DNA of 64,000 nt. Origin: Rhodobacterales bacterium HKCCE3408 (GTDB lineage: Bacteria > Pseudomonadota > Alphaproteobacteria > Rhodobacterales > Rhodobacteraceae). The notes beneath the pieces are model-generated. The model had not been told where the DNA came from, made no database searches, and saw nothing but the letters and a program-made list of their open reading frames with translations. The translations under genes were made by a program, and so were the position numbers. Below are positions 24,060-32,258 of the stretch, one piece after another. Location of the stretch: contig WVSN01000001.1 in assembly GCA_015689705.1 (NCBI GenBank), positions 434,001-498,000 of the forward strand. Direction: 5' to 3'. Position 1 is the stretch's first letter, and each line of letters starts with the position of its first letter.

Positions 24060-24084
24060 TGTGGATAACCAAAAGTCATCCACA
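24060..24084. promoter_or_regulatory. Inverted pair of DnaA-box-like sites
   Basis: TGTGGATAA (24060-24068, exact complement of the consensus box) and TCATCCACA (24076-24084, one mismatch) face each other, 7 bp apart. Together they form an inverted repeat CTGTGGAT...ATCCACAG. An AT-rich stretch (AAAATTTTC, around 24048) is adjacent. The pair lies in the 127-bp gap between fsa and DUF484-xerC. Not enough boxes are present for an origin; DnaA-dependent control of the xerC transcript is the simpler idea. Confidence 0.5.
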
Positions 24085-24110
24085 GTGGCCTGTGAGTCAT
24101 TCCGGGACGG

Positions 24111-24764
24111 TCAGAGGATCTTCTGACCGGTCTTTTCCCAGTCTTTCAGGAAGCCTTCGAGACCCTTGTCGGTCAGGACATGGCTGGCCATGGACTTGAT
24201 GACGGCCGGCGGCGCCGTGGCCACGTCGGCGCCGATCAGCGCGGCGTCCTTCATGTGGTTCGCCGACCGGATCGAGGCCGCGAGGATCTGCGTCTCGAAG
24301 CCGTAATTGTCGTAGATCGTCCGGATGTCCTGGATCAGTTCCATGCCGTCGAGGTTCTGATCGTCGAGACGGCCGATGAAGGGCGAGATGAAGGTCGCGC
24401 CGGCCTTGGCGGCCAGAAGTGCCTGGTTGGCCGAGAAGCAGAGCGTGACATTGACCATGTGTCCTTCGCCGGTGAGGTGCTTGCAGGCCTTCAGCCCGTC
24501 CAGCGTCAGCGGCACCTTGATCGCGATGTTGTCTGCGATCTTCTTCAGTTCCAGTCCTTCGGCGATCATGCCCTCGGCGTCGAGCGCCACGGTCTCGGCC
24601 GAAACCGGACCGTCGACCATGTCGCAGATCTCCTTGGTCACTTCCTTGATGTTGCGGCCGGATTTCATGATGAGCGACGGGTTCGTGGTCACCCCGTCGA
24701 TCAGGCCGAGATCGTTGAGTTCGCGGATCGCGTCGATATCCGCGGTGTCGACGAAGAATTTCAT
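24111..24764 (-). CDS. fsa: Transaldolase-like fructose-6-phosphate aldolase
   Basis: 217 residues, the short transaldolase/FSA subfamily. Lys83 in NIAIKVPLT is the Schiff-base lysine; TTNPSL (26-31) and the [11 protein letters not shown] block are intact. In vivo such proteins either act as transaldolases in the pentose-phosphate pathway (TalC type) or cleave fructose 6-phosphate; sequence alone does not decide. It is cytoplasmic. Start ATG 24764 has AAGGGGAGGGAGCC upstream. Divergent from priA. Confidence 0.92.
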   Translation of the reverse strand: MKFFVDTADIDAIRELNDLGLIDGVTTNPSLIMKSGRNIKEVTKEICDMVDGPVSAETVALDAEGMIAEGLELKKIADNIAIKVPLTLDGLKACKHLTGEGHMVNVTLCFSANQALLAAKAGATFISPFIGRLDDQNLDGMELIQDIRTIYDNYGFETQILAASIRSANHMKDAALIGADVATAPPAVIKSMASHVLTDKGLEGFLKDWEKTGQKIL

Positions 24765-24907
24765 GGCTCCCTCCCCTTGGAGTTCATCTGCGGTTGCGGC
24801 ACTGATACCGGATGCCGGAGGCAGGCTAAAGCCTCGAATCCCGCCCCCCGTCCCGTCAACGCGCGCGAGGAGCTTATGGTCCCGTCCCTACGCCCGGCCG
24901 GCCCGTT

Positions 24908-27106
24908 GTGACCGGATACCGCGATCGCTTCGCCGAGGGAACGCTCGTCGGCGTTCTCACGCCCGAGCCGATCGACCGGGTGCTGGATTACCGCGCGCCC
25001 GAGGGCGGCTGCGGGACAGGCGACTTCGTCGAGGTGCCGCTCGGGCCGCGCCGCGTGCTCGGTGTCGTCTGGGGTCCGGGGCGCGGCGACTGGGACCCTG
25101 CGAAGATCCGGTCCGTCTTCCGTGTGCTTGACGCACCTCCGATGCGCGAGGAACTGCGCCAGTTCCTGACCCGCGCCGGGGCCTACACGCTGACACCGAT
25201 GTCGGCGATGCTGCGGCTGGCGACCCGCGCGCCAGGTCTGGGCGATCCTCCGTCGATGCGCCGCCTCTATCGCCGCGGCCATGCCGAGCCCGACCGGATG
25301 ACCGATGCGCGGGCGCGTGTGCTCGACGTGCTGGACTCTATCGACGGGTCGGGGCTGACGCAGAAGGAACTGGCCGACCATGCCGGCGTCAGTAGCAGCG
25401 TCATCAAGGGCCTCGTCGCGCAGGGCGCGGTCGAAGAGGTGGACACGCTGCGCGACGCGCCATTTCCCCAGCTCGACCCGACGTTGCCGGGCAAGGAACT
25501 GACGGGCGATCAGGCCTCGGCCGCGGCGACGCTGGCCGAGGGTGTCCGCGCCCGCACCTTTGCCGCGACGCTGCTGAAAGGTGTGACCGGCTCGGGCAAG
25601 ACGGAAGTCTATCTCGAAGCCGTCGCTGCCTGTCTCGCCGCCGGCCGGCAGGCGCTGGTCCTGCTTCCGGAAATCGCGCTGACCGCCGAATTCCTCGCCC
25701 GGGTCGAGGCGCGGTTCGGCGCCCGGCCGGCCGAATGGCATTCGGGTGTGACGATGACCGAGCGGCGGCGCTGCTGGCGCATGGTCGGGCAGGGCGGCGC
25801 GCAACTCGTCGTCGGGGCGCGCTCGGCGCTGTTCCTGCCGTTCCGCGATCTCGGGCTTATCGTCGTCGACGAGGAGCATGACAGTTCCTACAAGCAGGAG
25901 GACGGCGTCCTCTACAACGCCCGGGACATGGCGGTCCTGCGCGCCTCGCTCAACGACGCGCAGGCGGTGCTGGCCTCGGCCACCCCGGCGCTCGAGACCT
26001 GGGCCAATGCCGAGGCCGGGAAGTATGCCCGGCTCGACCTGCCGGCCCGGTATGGCGCGGCGGAACTGCCGGACATGCGGGCGATCGACATGCGCGCCGA
26101 GGACCTGCCCGGATCGGAATGGATCTCGCCCACGCTCCGGCGCGAGGTGGCCAAGCGTATGGCCGAGGGCGAGCAGTCGCTTCTGTTCATCAACCGCCGG
26201 GGCTACGCGCCGGTCACGCTCTGCCGCGCCTGCGGCCACCAGGTCGGCTGTCCGAACTGCGACGCGCGCATGGTCGAGCACCGCTTCCAGAAGCGGCTGA
26301 TGTGCCACCAGTGCGGCGAGACGCAGCCGATCCCCGCCGCCTGCCCGGACTGCAAGACCGAAGGCAAGATGGCGGCCGTCGGCCCGGGTGTGGAACGCCT
26401 TGCCGAGGAGGCGGCCCGCGTCTTCGAGGGCGCCAGGATCGCGGTCCTGTCCTCGGATCTCTTCGGATCGGCCCGGTCGCTCAAGGCGCGCATCGAGGAG
26501 ATCGCGAGCGGCGGAGCCGATATCGTCATCGGCACACAGCTCGTTGCCAAGGGGCACAATTTCCCGAAACTCACACTCGTCGGCGCGATCGACGCCGATC
26601 TCGGGCTGCAGGGCTCCGATCTGCGCGCGGCGGAACGGACCTTCCAGCTCATGCGGCAGGTTTCGGGCCGCGCGGGCCGGGCCGAGGCGCGGGGCGTCGC
26701 CTTTCTCCAGACCTTCCAGCCCGAGCACCGGGTGATCCGCGCGATCCTGTCGGGCGAGGAGGAGGCGTTCTGGGCCGCCGAGGCCGCCGAGCGCGAGGCG
26801 ATGGGGATGCCGCCCTACGGACGGCTCGCCGGGATCGTCATTTCCGCGCCCGATCCGGCGCCGGCCTTCGACCTCGGGATGGCGCTGGCGCGTGGCGACG
26901 GCCCGCTTCGCCGCATCGGCGCACAGGTCTTCGGCCCGGCGCCCGCGCCCATCGCGCGGGTCCGGGGCCGGCACCGCGTCCGTATGCTCGTCAAGGCCCC
27001 GAAGGGCGCGGCGCTGCAAGGCGCCATCGCCGACTGGCTCGCTCCGGTGAAGCTGGCCTCGGGCCTGCGCCTGTCGGTCGATATCGACCCGCAGAGCTTC
27101 TACTAG
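24908..27106 (+). CDS. priA: Primosomal protein N' (replication restart helicase PriA)
   Basis: Binds abandoned replication forks and reloads the replisome. 732 residues: N-terminal 3'-DNA-end-binding domain (about 10-105), winged helix, then superfamily-2 helicase core with Walker A GVTGSGKT (225-232) and DEEH box (321-324). Eight zinc-binding cysteines lie between 439 and 482 (Cys439, 442, 448, 451, 466, 469, 479, 482). The GTG start at 24908 gives the usual N-terminus before VLTPEPIDRVLDYRAP; its ribosome site is weak. Monocistronic or leading into hisC 75 bp later. Confidence 0.96.
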   Translation: MTGYRDRFAEGTLVGVLTPEPIDRVLDYRAPEGGCGTGDFVEVPLGPRRVLGVVWGPGRGDWDPAKIRSVFRVLDAPPMREELRQFLTRAGAYTLTPMSAMLRLATRAPGLGDPPSMRRLYRRGHAEPDRMTDARARVLDVLDSIDGSGLTQKELADHAGVSSSVIKGLVAQGAVEEVDTLRDAPFPQLDPTLPGKELTGDQASAAATLAEGVRARTFAATLLKGVTGSGKTEVYLEAVAACLAAGRQALVLLPEIALTAEFLARVEARFGARPAEWHSGVTMTERRRCWRMVGQGGAQLVVGARSALFLPFRDLGLIVVDEEHDSSYKQEDGVLYNARDMAVLRASLNDAQAVLASATPALETWANAEAGKYARLDLPARYGAAELPDMRAIDMRAEDLPGSEWISPTLRREVAKRMAEGEQSLLFINRRGYAPVTLCRACGHQVGCPNCDARMVEHRFQKRLMCHQCGETQPIPAACPDCKTEGKMAAVGPGVERLAEEAARVFEGARIAVLSSDLFGSARSLKARIEEIASGGADIVIGTQLVAKGHNFPKLTLVGAIDADLGLQGSDLRAAERTFQLMRQVSGRAGRAEARGVAFLQTFQPEHRVIRAILSGEEEAFWAAEAAEREAMGMPPYGRLAGIVISAPDPAPAFDLGMALARGDGPLRRIGAQVFGPAPAPIARVRGRHRVRMLVKAPKGAALQGAIADWLAPVKLASGLRLSVDIDPQSFY

Positions 27107-27180
27107 GCCGCGTATTCGCGGTTTCCTTGCCCCCGCACCAACGCTAGAACGCCGCGACAGACCGCAAAGGCAGAGCCCCG

Positions 27181-28257
27181 ATGACCATCCGCCCGCAGCC
27201 CGGCATCCTCGACATCGCGCCCTATGTCGGCGGAGCGAGCCGTATCGACGGCCGCGCGGACGTGCTGAAGCTGTCGGCGAACGAGAACCCCTACGGCCCG
27301 CCGCCGTCCGCGCTCGCCGCAATGGCCGAGGCGCTGCCGAACCTGCACCGCTACCCCTCCACCGACCACGCGCCCCTGCGCGAGGCCATCGGCGAGGTCC
27401 ACGGCCTCGACCCGGACCGCATCGTGATTGGCGTCGGATCGGACGAAGTGCTGCAGTTCATCGCGCAGGCCTATGCCGGCCCGGGCGACGAGGTGATCCA
27501 TACCGAGCACGGCTTCTCGCTCTACCCTATCCTCGCCCATGCGGCGGGCGCGACGCCCGTCTCGGTCCCCGAGCGCGAGCGGGTCGTCGACGTGGACGCG
27601 ATCCTCGACCGGGTCGGGCCCGCGACGCGGGTCGTCTACCTGACCAACCCGGGCAACCCGACAGGCACCCGGCTGCCCGAGGACGAACTCGCCCGGCTGG
27701 CCTCGTCGCTGCCGACAAGCTGCCTCCTGGTGCTCGACGGCGCCTATGCCGAATTCTCGGACGGCTTCGACGGAGGCGCGGCGCTGGTCGACGCCTACGA
27801 CAACGTCGTGATGACGCGCACCTTCTCGAAGGTCTACGGGCTTGGCGGACTGCGCGTCGGGTGGGGCTACGGCCCGGCCGAGGTGATCGACACGCTTTTG
27901 CGCATCCGTCAGCCGTTCAACATGTCGACGATCTCGCTCATCGGGGCCGAGGCCGCGGTGCGCGACCGGGATTTCGTCGCCCGCTGTCTTGCCGCCAATG
28001 CGGAAGGTCGCGCGCGGCTGACCGGCGGGCTGCGTCAGCTCGGCATCGCCTGCGATGACAGCCACACCAATTTCGTTCTGGCGCGGTTCGCTGACGAGGC
28101 GGCGGCCGACGCGGCCGAGACAACCCTCAAGACGGCCGGGATCATCGTCCGGCGGGTGAAGGGATACGGCTTCCCGGAGGGCCTGCGGATCACGGTCGGC
28201 CGGCCCGAGGACGTGGACGCCGTGCTCGCCACGCTCCGCGAGCGGGTCGCACCATGA
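27181..28257 (+). CDS. hisC: Histidinol-phosphate aminotransferase
   Basis: PLP enzyme of histidine synthesis that may also transaminate aromatic precursors. 358 residues. ANENPYGP (33-40) at the N-terminus, NPGNPTGT (156-163), DGAYAEF (186-192) and the PLP lysine Lys217 in [14 protein letters not shown] are all present. In alphaproteobacteria a HisC paired with TyrC often serves tyrosine/phenylalanine synthesis too; its start of the hisC-tyrC-extensin-chaC chain supports that dual role. Overlaps tyrC by 4 nt (ATGA). Confidence 0.94.
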   Translation: MTIRPQPGILDIAPYVGGASRIDGRADVLKLSANENPYGPPPSALAAMAEALPNLHRYPSTDHAPLREAIGEVHGLDPDRIVIGVGSDEVLQFIAQAYAGPGDEVIHTEHGFSLYPILAHAAGATPVSVPERERVVDVDAILDRVGPATRVVYLTNPGNPTGTRLPEDELARLASSLPTSCLLVLDGAYAEFSDGFDGGAALVDAYDNVVMTRTFSKVYGLGGLRVGWGYGPAEVIDTLLRIRQPFNMSTISLIGAEAAVRDRDFVARCLAANAEGRARLTGGLRQLGIACDDSHTNFVLARFADEAAADAAETTLKTAGIIVRRVKGYGFPEGLRITVGRPEDVDAVLATLRERVAP

Positions 28258-29192
28258 CGGTCCTCTACGACCGTGTCGCGCTGATCGGGCTTGGCCTCGT
28301 TGCCGGGTCGATGAGCCTGGCCATGCGCGAAAAGGGCCTTGCCGGAGAGACGGTCGGCACCGCGCGCTCGGCCGAGACCCGCAGGATCGCCGAAGAGATC
28401 GGGCTGGTCGACCGGGTGGTCGGGACGATCGCCGAGGCCGTGGCCGATGCCGATCTCGTGGTTCTTGCCGTGCCGGTCGGTGCGATGGAGAGCGTCGCCT
28501 GCGAGATCGGGCCGCATCTGAAGCCGGGCGCGACCGTGACGGATGTCGGATCGGTCAAGCGGGATGTCATTCAGACCGTGGGCCCGCATCTGCCCGAAGG
28601 TGTGCATTTCGTGCCTGGCCACCCGCTTGCCGGCACGGAGCATTCCGGCCCGCGGTCGGGGTTCCCGACGCTGTTCGTGAACCGCTACCACATCCTGACG
28701 CCGCCCGACGGCACCGACCCCGAGGCGACCGCGCGGCTGCGCCAGCTCTGGGAAGGGATGGGCGCGCTGGTCGAGGAGATGGATGCCGAGCATCACGACC
28801 TGGTTCTCGCGGTGACGTCGCACACCCCGCACCTGATCGCCTACACGATGGTCGGCGTGGCCGACGATCTGCGTCGCGTGACCGATAGCGAGGTCATCAA
28901 GTATTCCGCCGCGGGCTTCCGCGACTTTACCCGGATCGCGGCCTCCGATCCGACGATGTGGCGCGACGTGTTCCTGTCCAACAAGGACGCGACGCTGGAG
29001 ATCTTGGGCCGGTTCACCGAGGAGCTGTTCGCGCTCCAGCGGGCGATCCGGATGGGCGACGGGGAGCTCTTGTTCGACTATTTCACCCGGACGCGGGCGA
29101 TCCGGCGCGGAATCATCGAAGCCGGACAGGATACCGAGGCGCCGGATTTCGGTCGCGGCGGAGTGGTGCGAAAGCCGGGAGATACCGGGTGA
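28254..29192 (+). CDS. tyrC: Prephenate/arogenate (cyclohexadienyl) dehydrogenase
   Basis: NAD(P)-dependent oxidative step of tyrosine synthesis. 312 residues: Rossmann loop GLGLVAGS (12-19), then [11 protein letters not shown] (about 121-131) carrying the active-site histidine region, and helical C-terminal dimer domain. No ACT domain is present, so feedback control by tyrosine may be absent or act in the core domain. Translationally coupled to hisC (ATGA) and to the next gene (GTGA). Confidence 0.93.
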   Translation: MTVLYDRVALIGLGLVAGSMSLAMREKGLAGETVGTARSAETRRIAEEIGLVDRVVGTIAEAVADADLVVLAVPVGAMESVACEIGPHLKPGATVTDVGSVKRDVIQTVGPHLPEGVHFVPGHPLAGTEHSGPRSGFPTLFVNRYHILTPPDGTDPEATARLRQLWEGMGALVEEMDAEHHDLVLAVTSHTPHLIAYTMVGVADDLRRVTDSEVIKYSAAGFRDFTRIAASDPTMWRDVFLSNKDATLEILGRFTEELFALQRAIRMGDGELLFDYFTRTRAIRRGIIEAGQDTEAPDFGRGGVVRKPGDTG

Positions 29193-30385
29193 GGGGGCGC
29201 TCGGCCGCCCTGATCCTCCTGCTCGCCGCGACCCCGGCCGTGGCCCAGGCGCCCGAGGAATCGCTGCGGCCGGTCCTGCGCGCGGGATCCGAACTAGTGA
29301 CACAGCCCGTGCTGCGGGAGGCGGCCGAGGCCGAAAACCTGACCGAACCCGGATCGGACGTCGCTGCCGCCGCCGAGCCGGACCCCGACGTCGCGGACGA
29401 TATGATCGCCTCGGGCGCGGAGACGGAAGCGGTCGAGGTGGAGACGAGCGAGGGCGAACCGGTATCCGTGGCGCCCGATGTCGAGGCCGCGACCGAGGAT
29501 ACCGGGCGCCCGGTGGAGCGACCTGGCGAAGAAATTCCCGAAGTATCTAACCCCGCACCGGTCCCCCCGCCCGATACCGACATCGCCGCCATCTCCAGCC
29601 CGCGTCCGCCTTTTCGTCCCGACACGCTGCCGCCGCCCGCTCCGGAGTTGTCCGGCCCTGTCGGCTCGCATGAAATCACCGTGCGTGGCGGTCTCTTCGG
29701 AGCGTCCGAGACGATCATCCGCGTGCCGGCCTATGCCGATGACGGCGCCACCGCGGTCCTGCTTTCGCCCCGGCCCGATGAACGGCCCGCCGGCCTCGAA
29801 CAGCGGGTCCGCGCCGCCGCGACCCGCACCACGCCCGCCCGCGTCACGCAGCCGGGCTCGCGCGGCCAGCTCTGCGGCCGGCCCGGAATCCTGGGCGAGC
29901 GGCTTGAGCCGATCACCGGGCGCTCGTCGGGCTGCGGCATCGCCGAGCCAGTGCGGGTGCGCGAGATCGACGGCGTCGCGCTGACTACACCCGCGACGAT
30001 CAACTGTTCGACCGCCCGCGCGCTGCAGGACTGGCTGAACCAGGCCGCCATCCCGATCGTCGGGCGCACCGGCGGCGGTATCTCGAACCTGCGCGTCGTC
30101 GCCTCCTATGCCTGCCGGACGCGCAACAGCCAGGCCGGGGCGCGGCTGTCCGAGCACGCAACCGGAAGCGCGATCGACATTGCCGGCATCGGGCTTGTGA
30201 ACGGGCAGGAACTCAGTGTGCTCGGCGGCTGGCACGAGGCGAGCCAGAGCCGCATCCTGCGCCAGTTGCACGCCTCGGCCTGCGGGCCGTTCGGGACCGT
30301 TCTGGGCCCGGCCTCCGACCGGTTCCACGAGGATCATTTCCACTTCGATACTGCCGGATACCGCGCCGGTCCCTACTGCCGCTGA
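29189..30385 (+). CDS. Extensin-like C-terminal domain secreted protein
   Basis: 398 residues: signal peptide (about 1-20), a long acidic Pro/Glu-rich spacer (about 20-165), and a C-terminal extensin-like domain (about 215-395). That domain resembles LAS/VanY-type peptidases, with LSEHATGSAIDIAG and HEDHFHFDTA carrying the probable zinc histidines and aspartate. This suggests a periplasmic peptidoglycan endopeptidase, though extensin-like activity is little studied. Its GTG start overlaps the tyrC stop (GTGA), with GGGAG upstream; its stop touches the chaC start. Confidence 0.85.
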   Translation: MRGRSAALILLLAATPAVAQAPEESLRPVLRAGSELVTQPVLREAAEAENLTEPGSDVAAAAEPDPDVADDMIASGAETEAVEVETSEGEPVSVAPDVEAATEDTGRPVERPGEEIPEVSNPAPVPPPDTDIAAISSPRPPFRPDTLPPPAPELSGPVGSHEITVRGGLFGASETIIRVPAYADDGATAVLLSPRPDERPAGLEQRVRAAATRTTPARVTQPGSRGQLCGRPGILGERLEPITGRSSGCGIAEPVRVREIDGVALTTPATINCSTARALQDWLNQAAIPIVGRTGGGISNLRVVASYACRTRNSQAGARLSEHATGSAIDIAGIGLVNGQELSVLGGWHEASQSRILRQLHASACGPFGTVLGPASDRFHEDHFHFDTAGYRAGPYCR

Positions 30386-30954
30386 TGCCCGATATCCCCG
30401 TCCTTCCGCCGGTCACCACCCGCCCGCTCTGGGTCTTCGGCTACGGATCGCTGATCTGGAACCCGGATTTTCCGGTCGCCGAACGCCGCATCGCCCGGCT
30501 GGATGGCTGGCACCGCAGCTTCTGCATGTCGTCAATCCACCATCGCGGCACGCCGGAGCGGCCGGGGCTCGTGCTCGCGCTCGACGCGTCGGAGAATGCG
30601 GCCTGCCATGGCGTCGCCTTCCGCGTGGCCGAAGGGGCCGAGGACGTAACCGTGACCGCCCTGCGCGAACGCGAGCTGATCTCATCGGCCTATATCGAGC
30701 GACTGCTCGCCGTGGAGATCGAGGGGATCGGCCCCGCCACCGTCCTCGCCTACGTCATCGACCGCGACCACGAGCAGTATCGCGGCGACCTCAGCCTCGA
30801 GGAACAGGCGCAGATCATCGCCGGCGCGACCGGCGGGCGCGGCCCGAACGACACCTACCTCGAGAACACCGCCGCGCACCTGCACGAACTCGGCCTGCCG
30901 GATCCCGACCTCGACTGGCTTGTTGCCCGCGTGCGCAGGCTCAAGAATCCTTAG
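30385..30954 (+). CDS. ChaC-type gamma-glutamylcyclotransferase, copy 1
   Basis: 189 residues. GYGSLIWNP (19-27) is the substrate-binding loop and RERELISSAY (about 92-101) holds the probable catalytic glutamate. ChaC enzymes cleave glutathione to 5-oxoproline and Cys-Gly. The start overlaps the extensin-like gene stop by one base, making it the last gene of the hisC-tyrC chain. A second, longer ChaC protein is encoded at 57128-57865. Confidence 0.88.
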   Translation: MPDIPVLPPVTTRPLWVFGYGSLIWNPDFPVAERRIARLDGWHRSFCMSSIHHRGTPERPGLVLALDASENAACHGVAFRVAEGAEDVTVTALRERELISSAYIERLLAVEIEGIGPATVLAYVIDRDHEQYRGDLSLEEQAQIIAGATGGRGPNDTYLENTAAHLHELGLPDPDLDWLVARVRRLKNP

Positions 30955-30963
30955 CGCGCGCTG

Positions 30964-30992
30964 TTGGCAGACAACGCGAAGCCCTGTAGCTT
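30964..30992 (+). promoter_or_regulatory. Candidate sigma-70 promoter of the stator-like pair
   Basis: TTGGCA (30964-30969), a 17-bp spacer and TAGCTT (30987-30992), ending 30 bp before the ATG of the MotA/ExbB-like gene. This gives the pair its own transcription start after the chaC stop. Confidence 0.5.
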
Positions 30993-31022
30993 ACGGAAAA
31001 GAATTATCGGCGTGAGACGCCC

Positions 31023-32255
31023 ATGACGAGCAGACCGGACGGCGCCCCCGAGCCCCGTTTCACACAACCAACGCGTCAGATCCTTCTGATGGTGATCGTC
31101 TGCGTGCTGGTCGCCTTCGGCGTCGTGCTGATCGGCGATCAGCTGCTTGGCGTGGTGCTGTCGAACCTGTTCCTCAACGGCACGATCGCGCTCGTTTTCT
31201 TGGTTGGTGTCGCGGCCTGCTTCTGGCAGGTCTTCCAGCTCTTCTCCTCAGTCTCGTGGATCGAAGGCGTGGCGCAGGCCAAGCCGGGGACCGACGTGGA
31301 CCGGGTGCCGCGCCTGCTGGCTGCGATGTCGAGCGTCGTGCGCCAGCGCGGGTCGCGGCTGCAACTGACGCAGACCTCCACCCGGACCATCCTCGATTCC
31401 GTCGGCGCGCGGATGGAGGAAAGCCGGGATATCACCCGGTATCTTGCCAACCTCCTGATCTTCCTCGGGCTTCTCGGTACGTTCTTCGGTCTTGCCACGA
31501 CCGTCCCGGCTGTCGTCGACACCATTCGCAGCCTCCAGCCGACGGCCGAAGAAAGCGGGATGGAGGTGTTCGGCCGGCTGATGAACGGTCTCGAGGATCA
31601 GCTCGGCGGCATGGGCACCGCGTTCTCGTCCTCGCTGCTCGGCCTTGCCGGATCGCTTGTCGTCGGGCTGCTGGAACTGTTCGCCGGACACGGCCAGAAC
31701 CGCTTTTACCGCGAGATGGAGGAATGGCTGTCCTCGATCACCCGCGTCGGCCTCGCCTCGGGCGACGGCGAGGGGGGCGGTGTTGACCGCAGCGCCATGT
31801 CCACCGTCCTCGACCACATGGTCGAGCAGATGGACAGCCTCGAAAGTCTCTTCGCGCGCTCCGATGCCCGCGCCGCCGAAACCGAAGCGCGGCTGCTCGA
31901 CCTCGGCTCCAAGCTGGAGCAGCTGACCGAGAAACTCGGCCCCGGTCCGGCCCAGGCCACCGAGCGCCTCGTGGCGGTGCAGGAACAGCTCGCCGCCGTG
32001 CTGGAAAACGGACAGGAAGCTGCGGGCCTCGATTCCGAAAGCCGGATGCGGCTGCGGTCGATCGACGTGCAGCTTCTGAAGATCTTCGAAGGCCTCAACA
32101 CCAATCGCGGCGCCGAGATGGACGAGCTGCGCGAGGATCTGTCGGAACTGACCCACGCCATGCACGGGCTGACCCGGGCGATTTCCATGACCGACGCGCC
32201 GGCCGGGCAGGCCGGCGTCCGCCCGCGCCGCCCGATCCGGTCGGGCGGGGAGTAG
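31023..32255 (+). CDS. MotA/TolQ/ExbB-like ion-channel stator protein
   Basis: 410 residues. Two N-terminal membrane helices (about 19-38, 50-72), a cytoplasmic loop, then two more (about 139-165 with FLGLLGTFFGLATT, and about 196-222 with GTAFSSSLLGLAGSLVVGLLE). GLLGTFFG and GTAFSSSLLG are the pore motifs of the MotA/ExbB group. After residue 240 comes a cytoplasmic tail of 170 residues, largely coiled coil. This is the ZorA-like plan: stator core plus long tail. The partner gene starts 3 bp downstream. No flagellar, TonB or Zorya effector gene is nearby. Likely converts ion flow into movement of the partner; its purpose is unknown. Confidence 0.87.
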   Translation: MTSRPDGAPEPRFTQPTRQILLMVIVCVLVAFGVVLIGDQLLGVVLSNLFLNGTIALVFLVGVAACFWQVFQLFSSVSWIEGVAQAKPGTDVDRVPRLLAAMSSVVRQRGSRLQLTQTSTRTILDSVGARMEESRDITRYLANLLIFLGLLGTFFGLATTVPAVVDTIRSLQPTAEESGMEVFGRLMNGLEDQLGGMGTAFSSSLLGLAGSLVVGLLELFAGHGQNRFYREMEEWLSSITRVGLASGDGEGGGVDRSAMSTVLDHMVEQMDSLESLFARSDARAAETEARLLDLGSKLEQLTEKLGPGPAQATERLVAVQEQLAAVLENGQEAAGLDSESRMRLRSIDVQLLKIFEGLNTNRGAEMDELREDLSELTHAMHGLTRAISMTDAPAGQAGVRPRRPIRSGGE

Positions 32256-32258
32256 CGG

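Noticed and set aside
24048-24110. Chromosomal replication origin
   Set aside because: Only two DnaA-like boxes are present, and none of the usual origin neighbours (dnaA, hemE, parAB, gidA, rpmH) are in the window.
24761-27322. Long minus-strand frame opposite priA
   Set aside because: PriA is complete with all motifs on the plus strand; the antisense frame has no recognisable feature.
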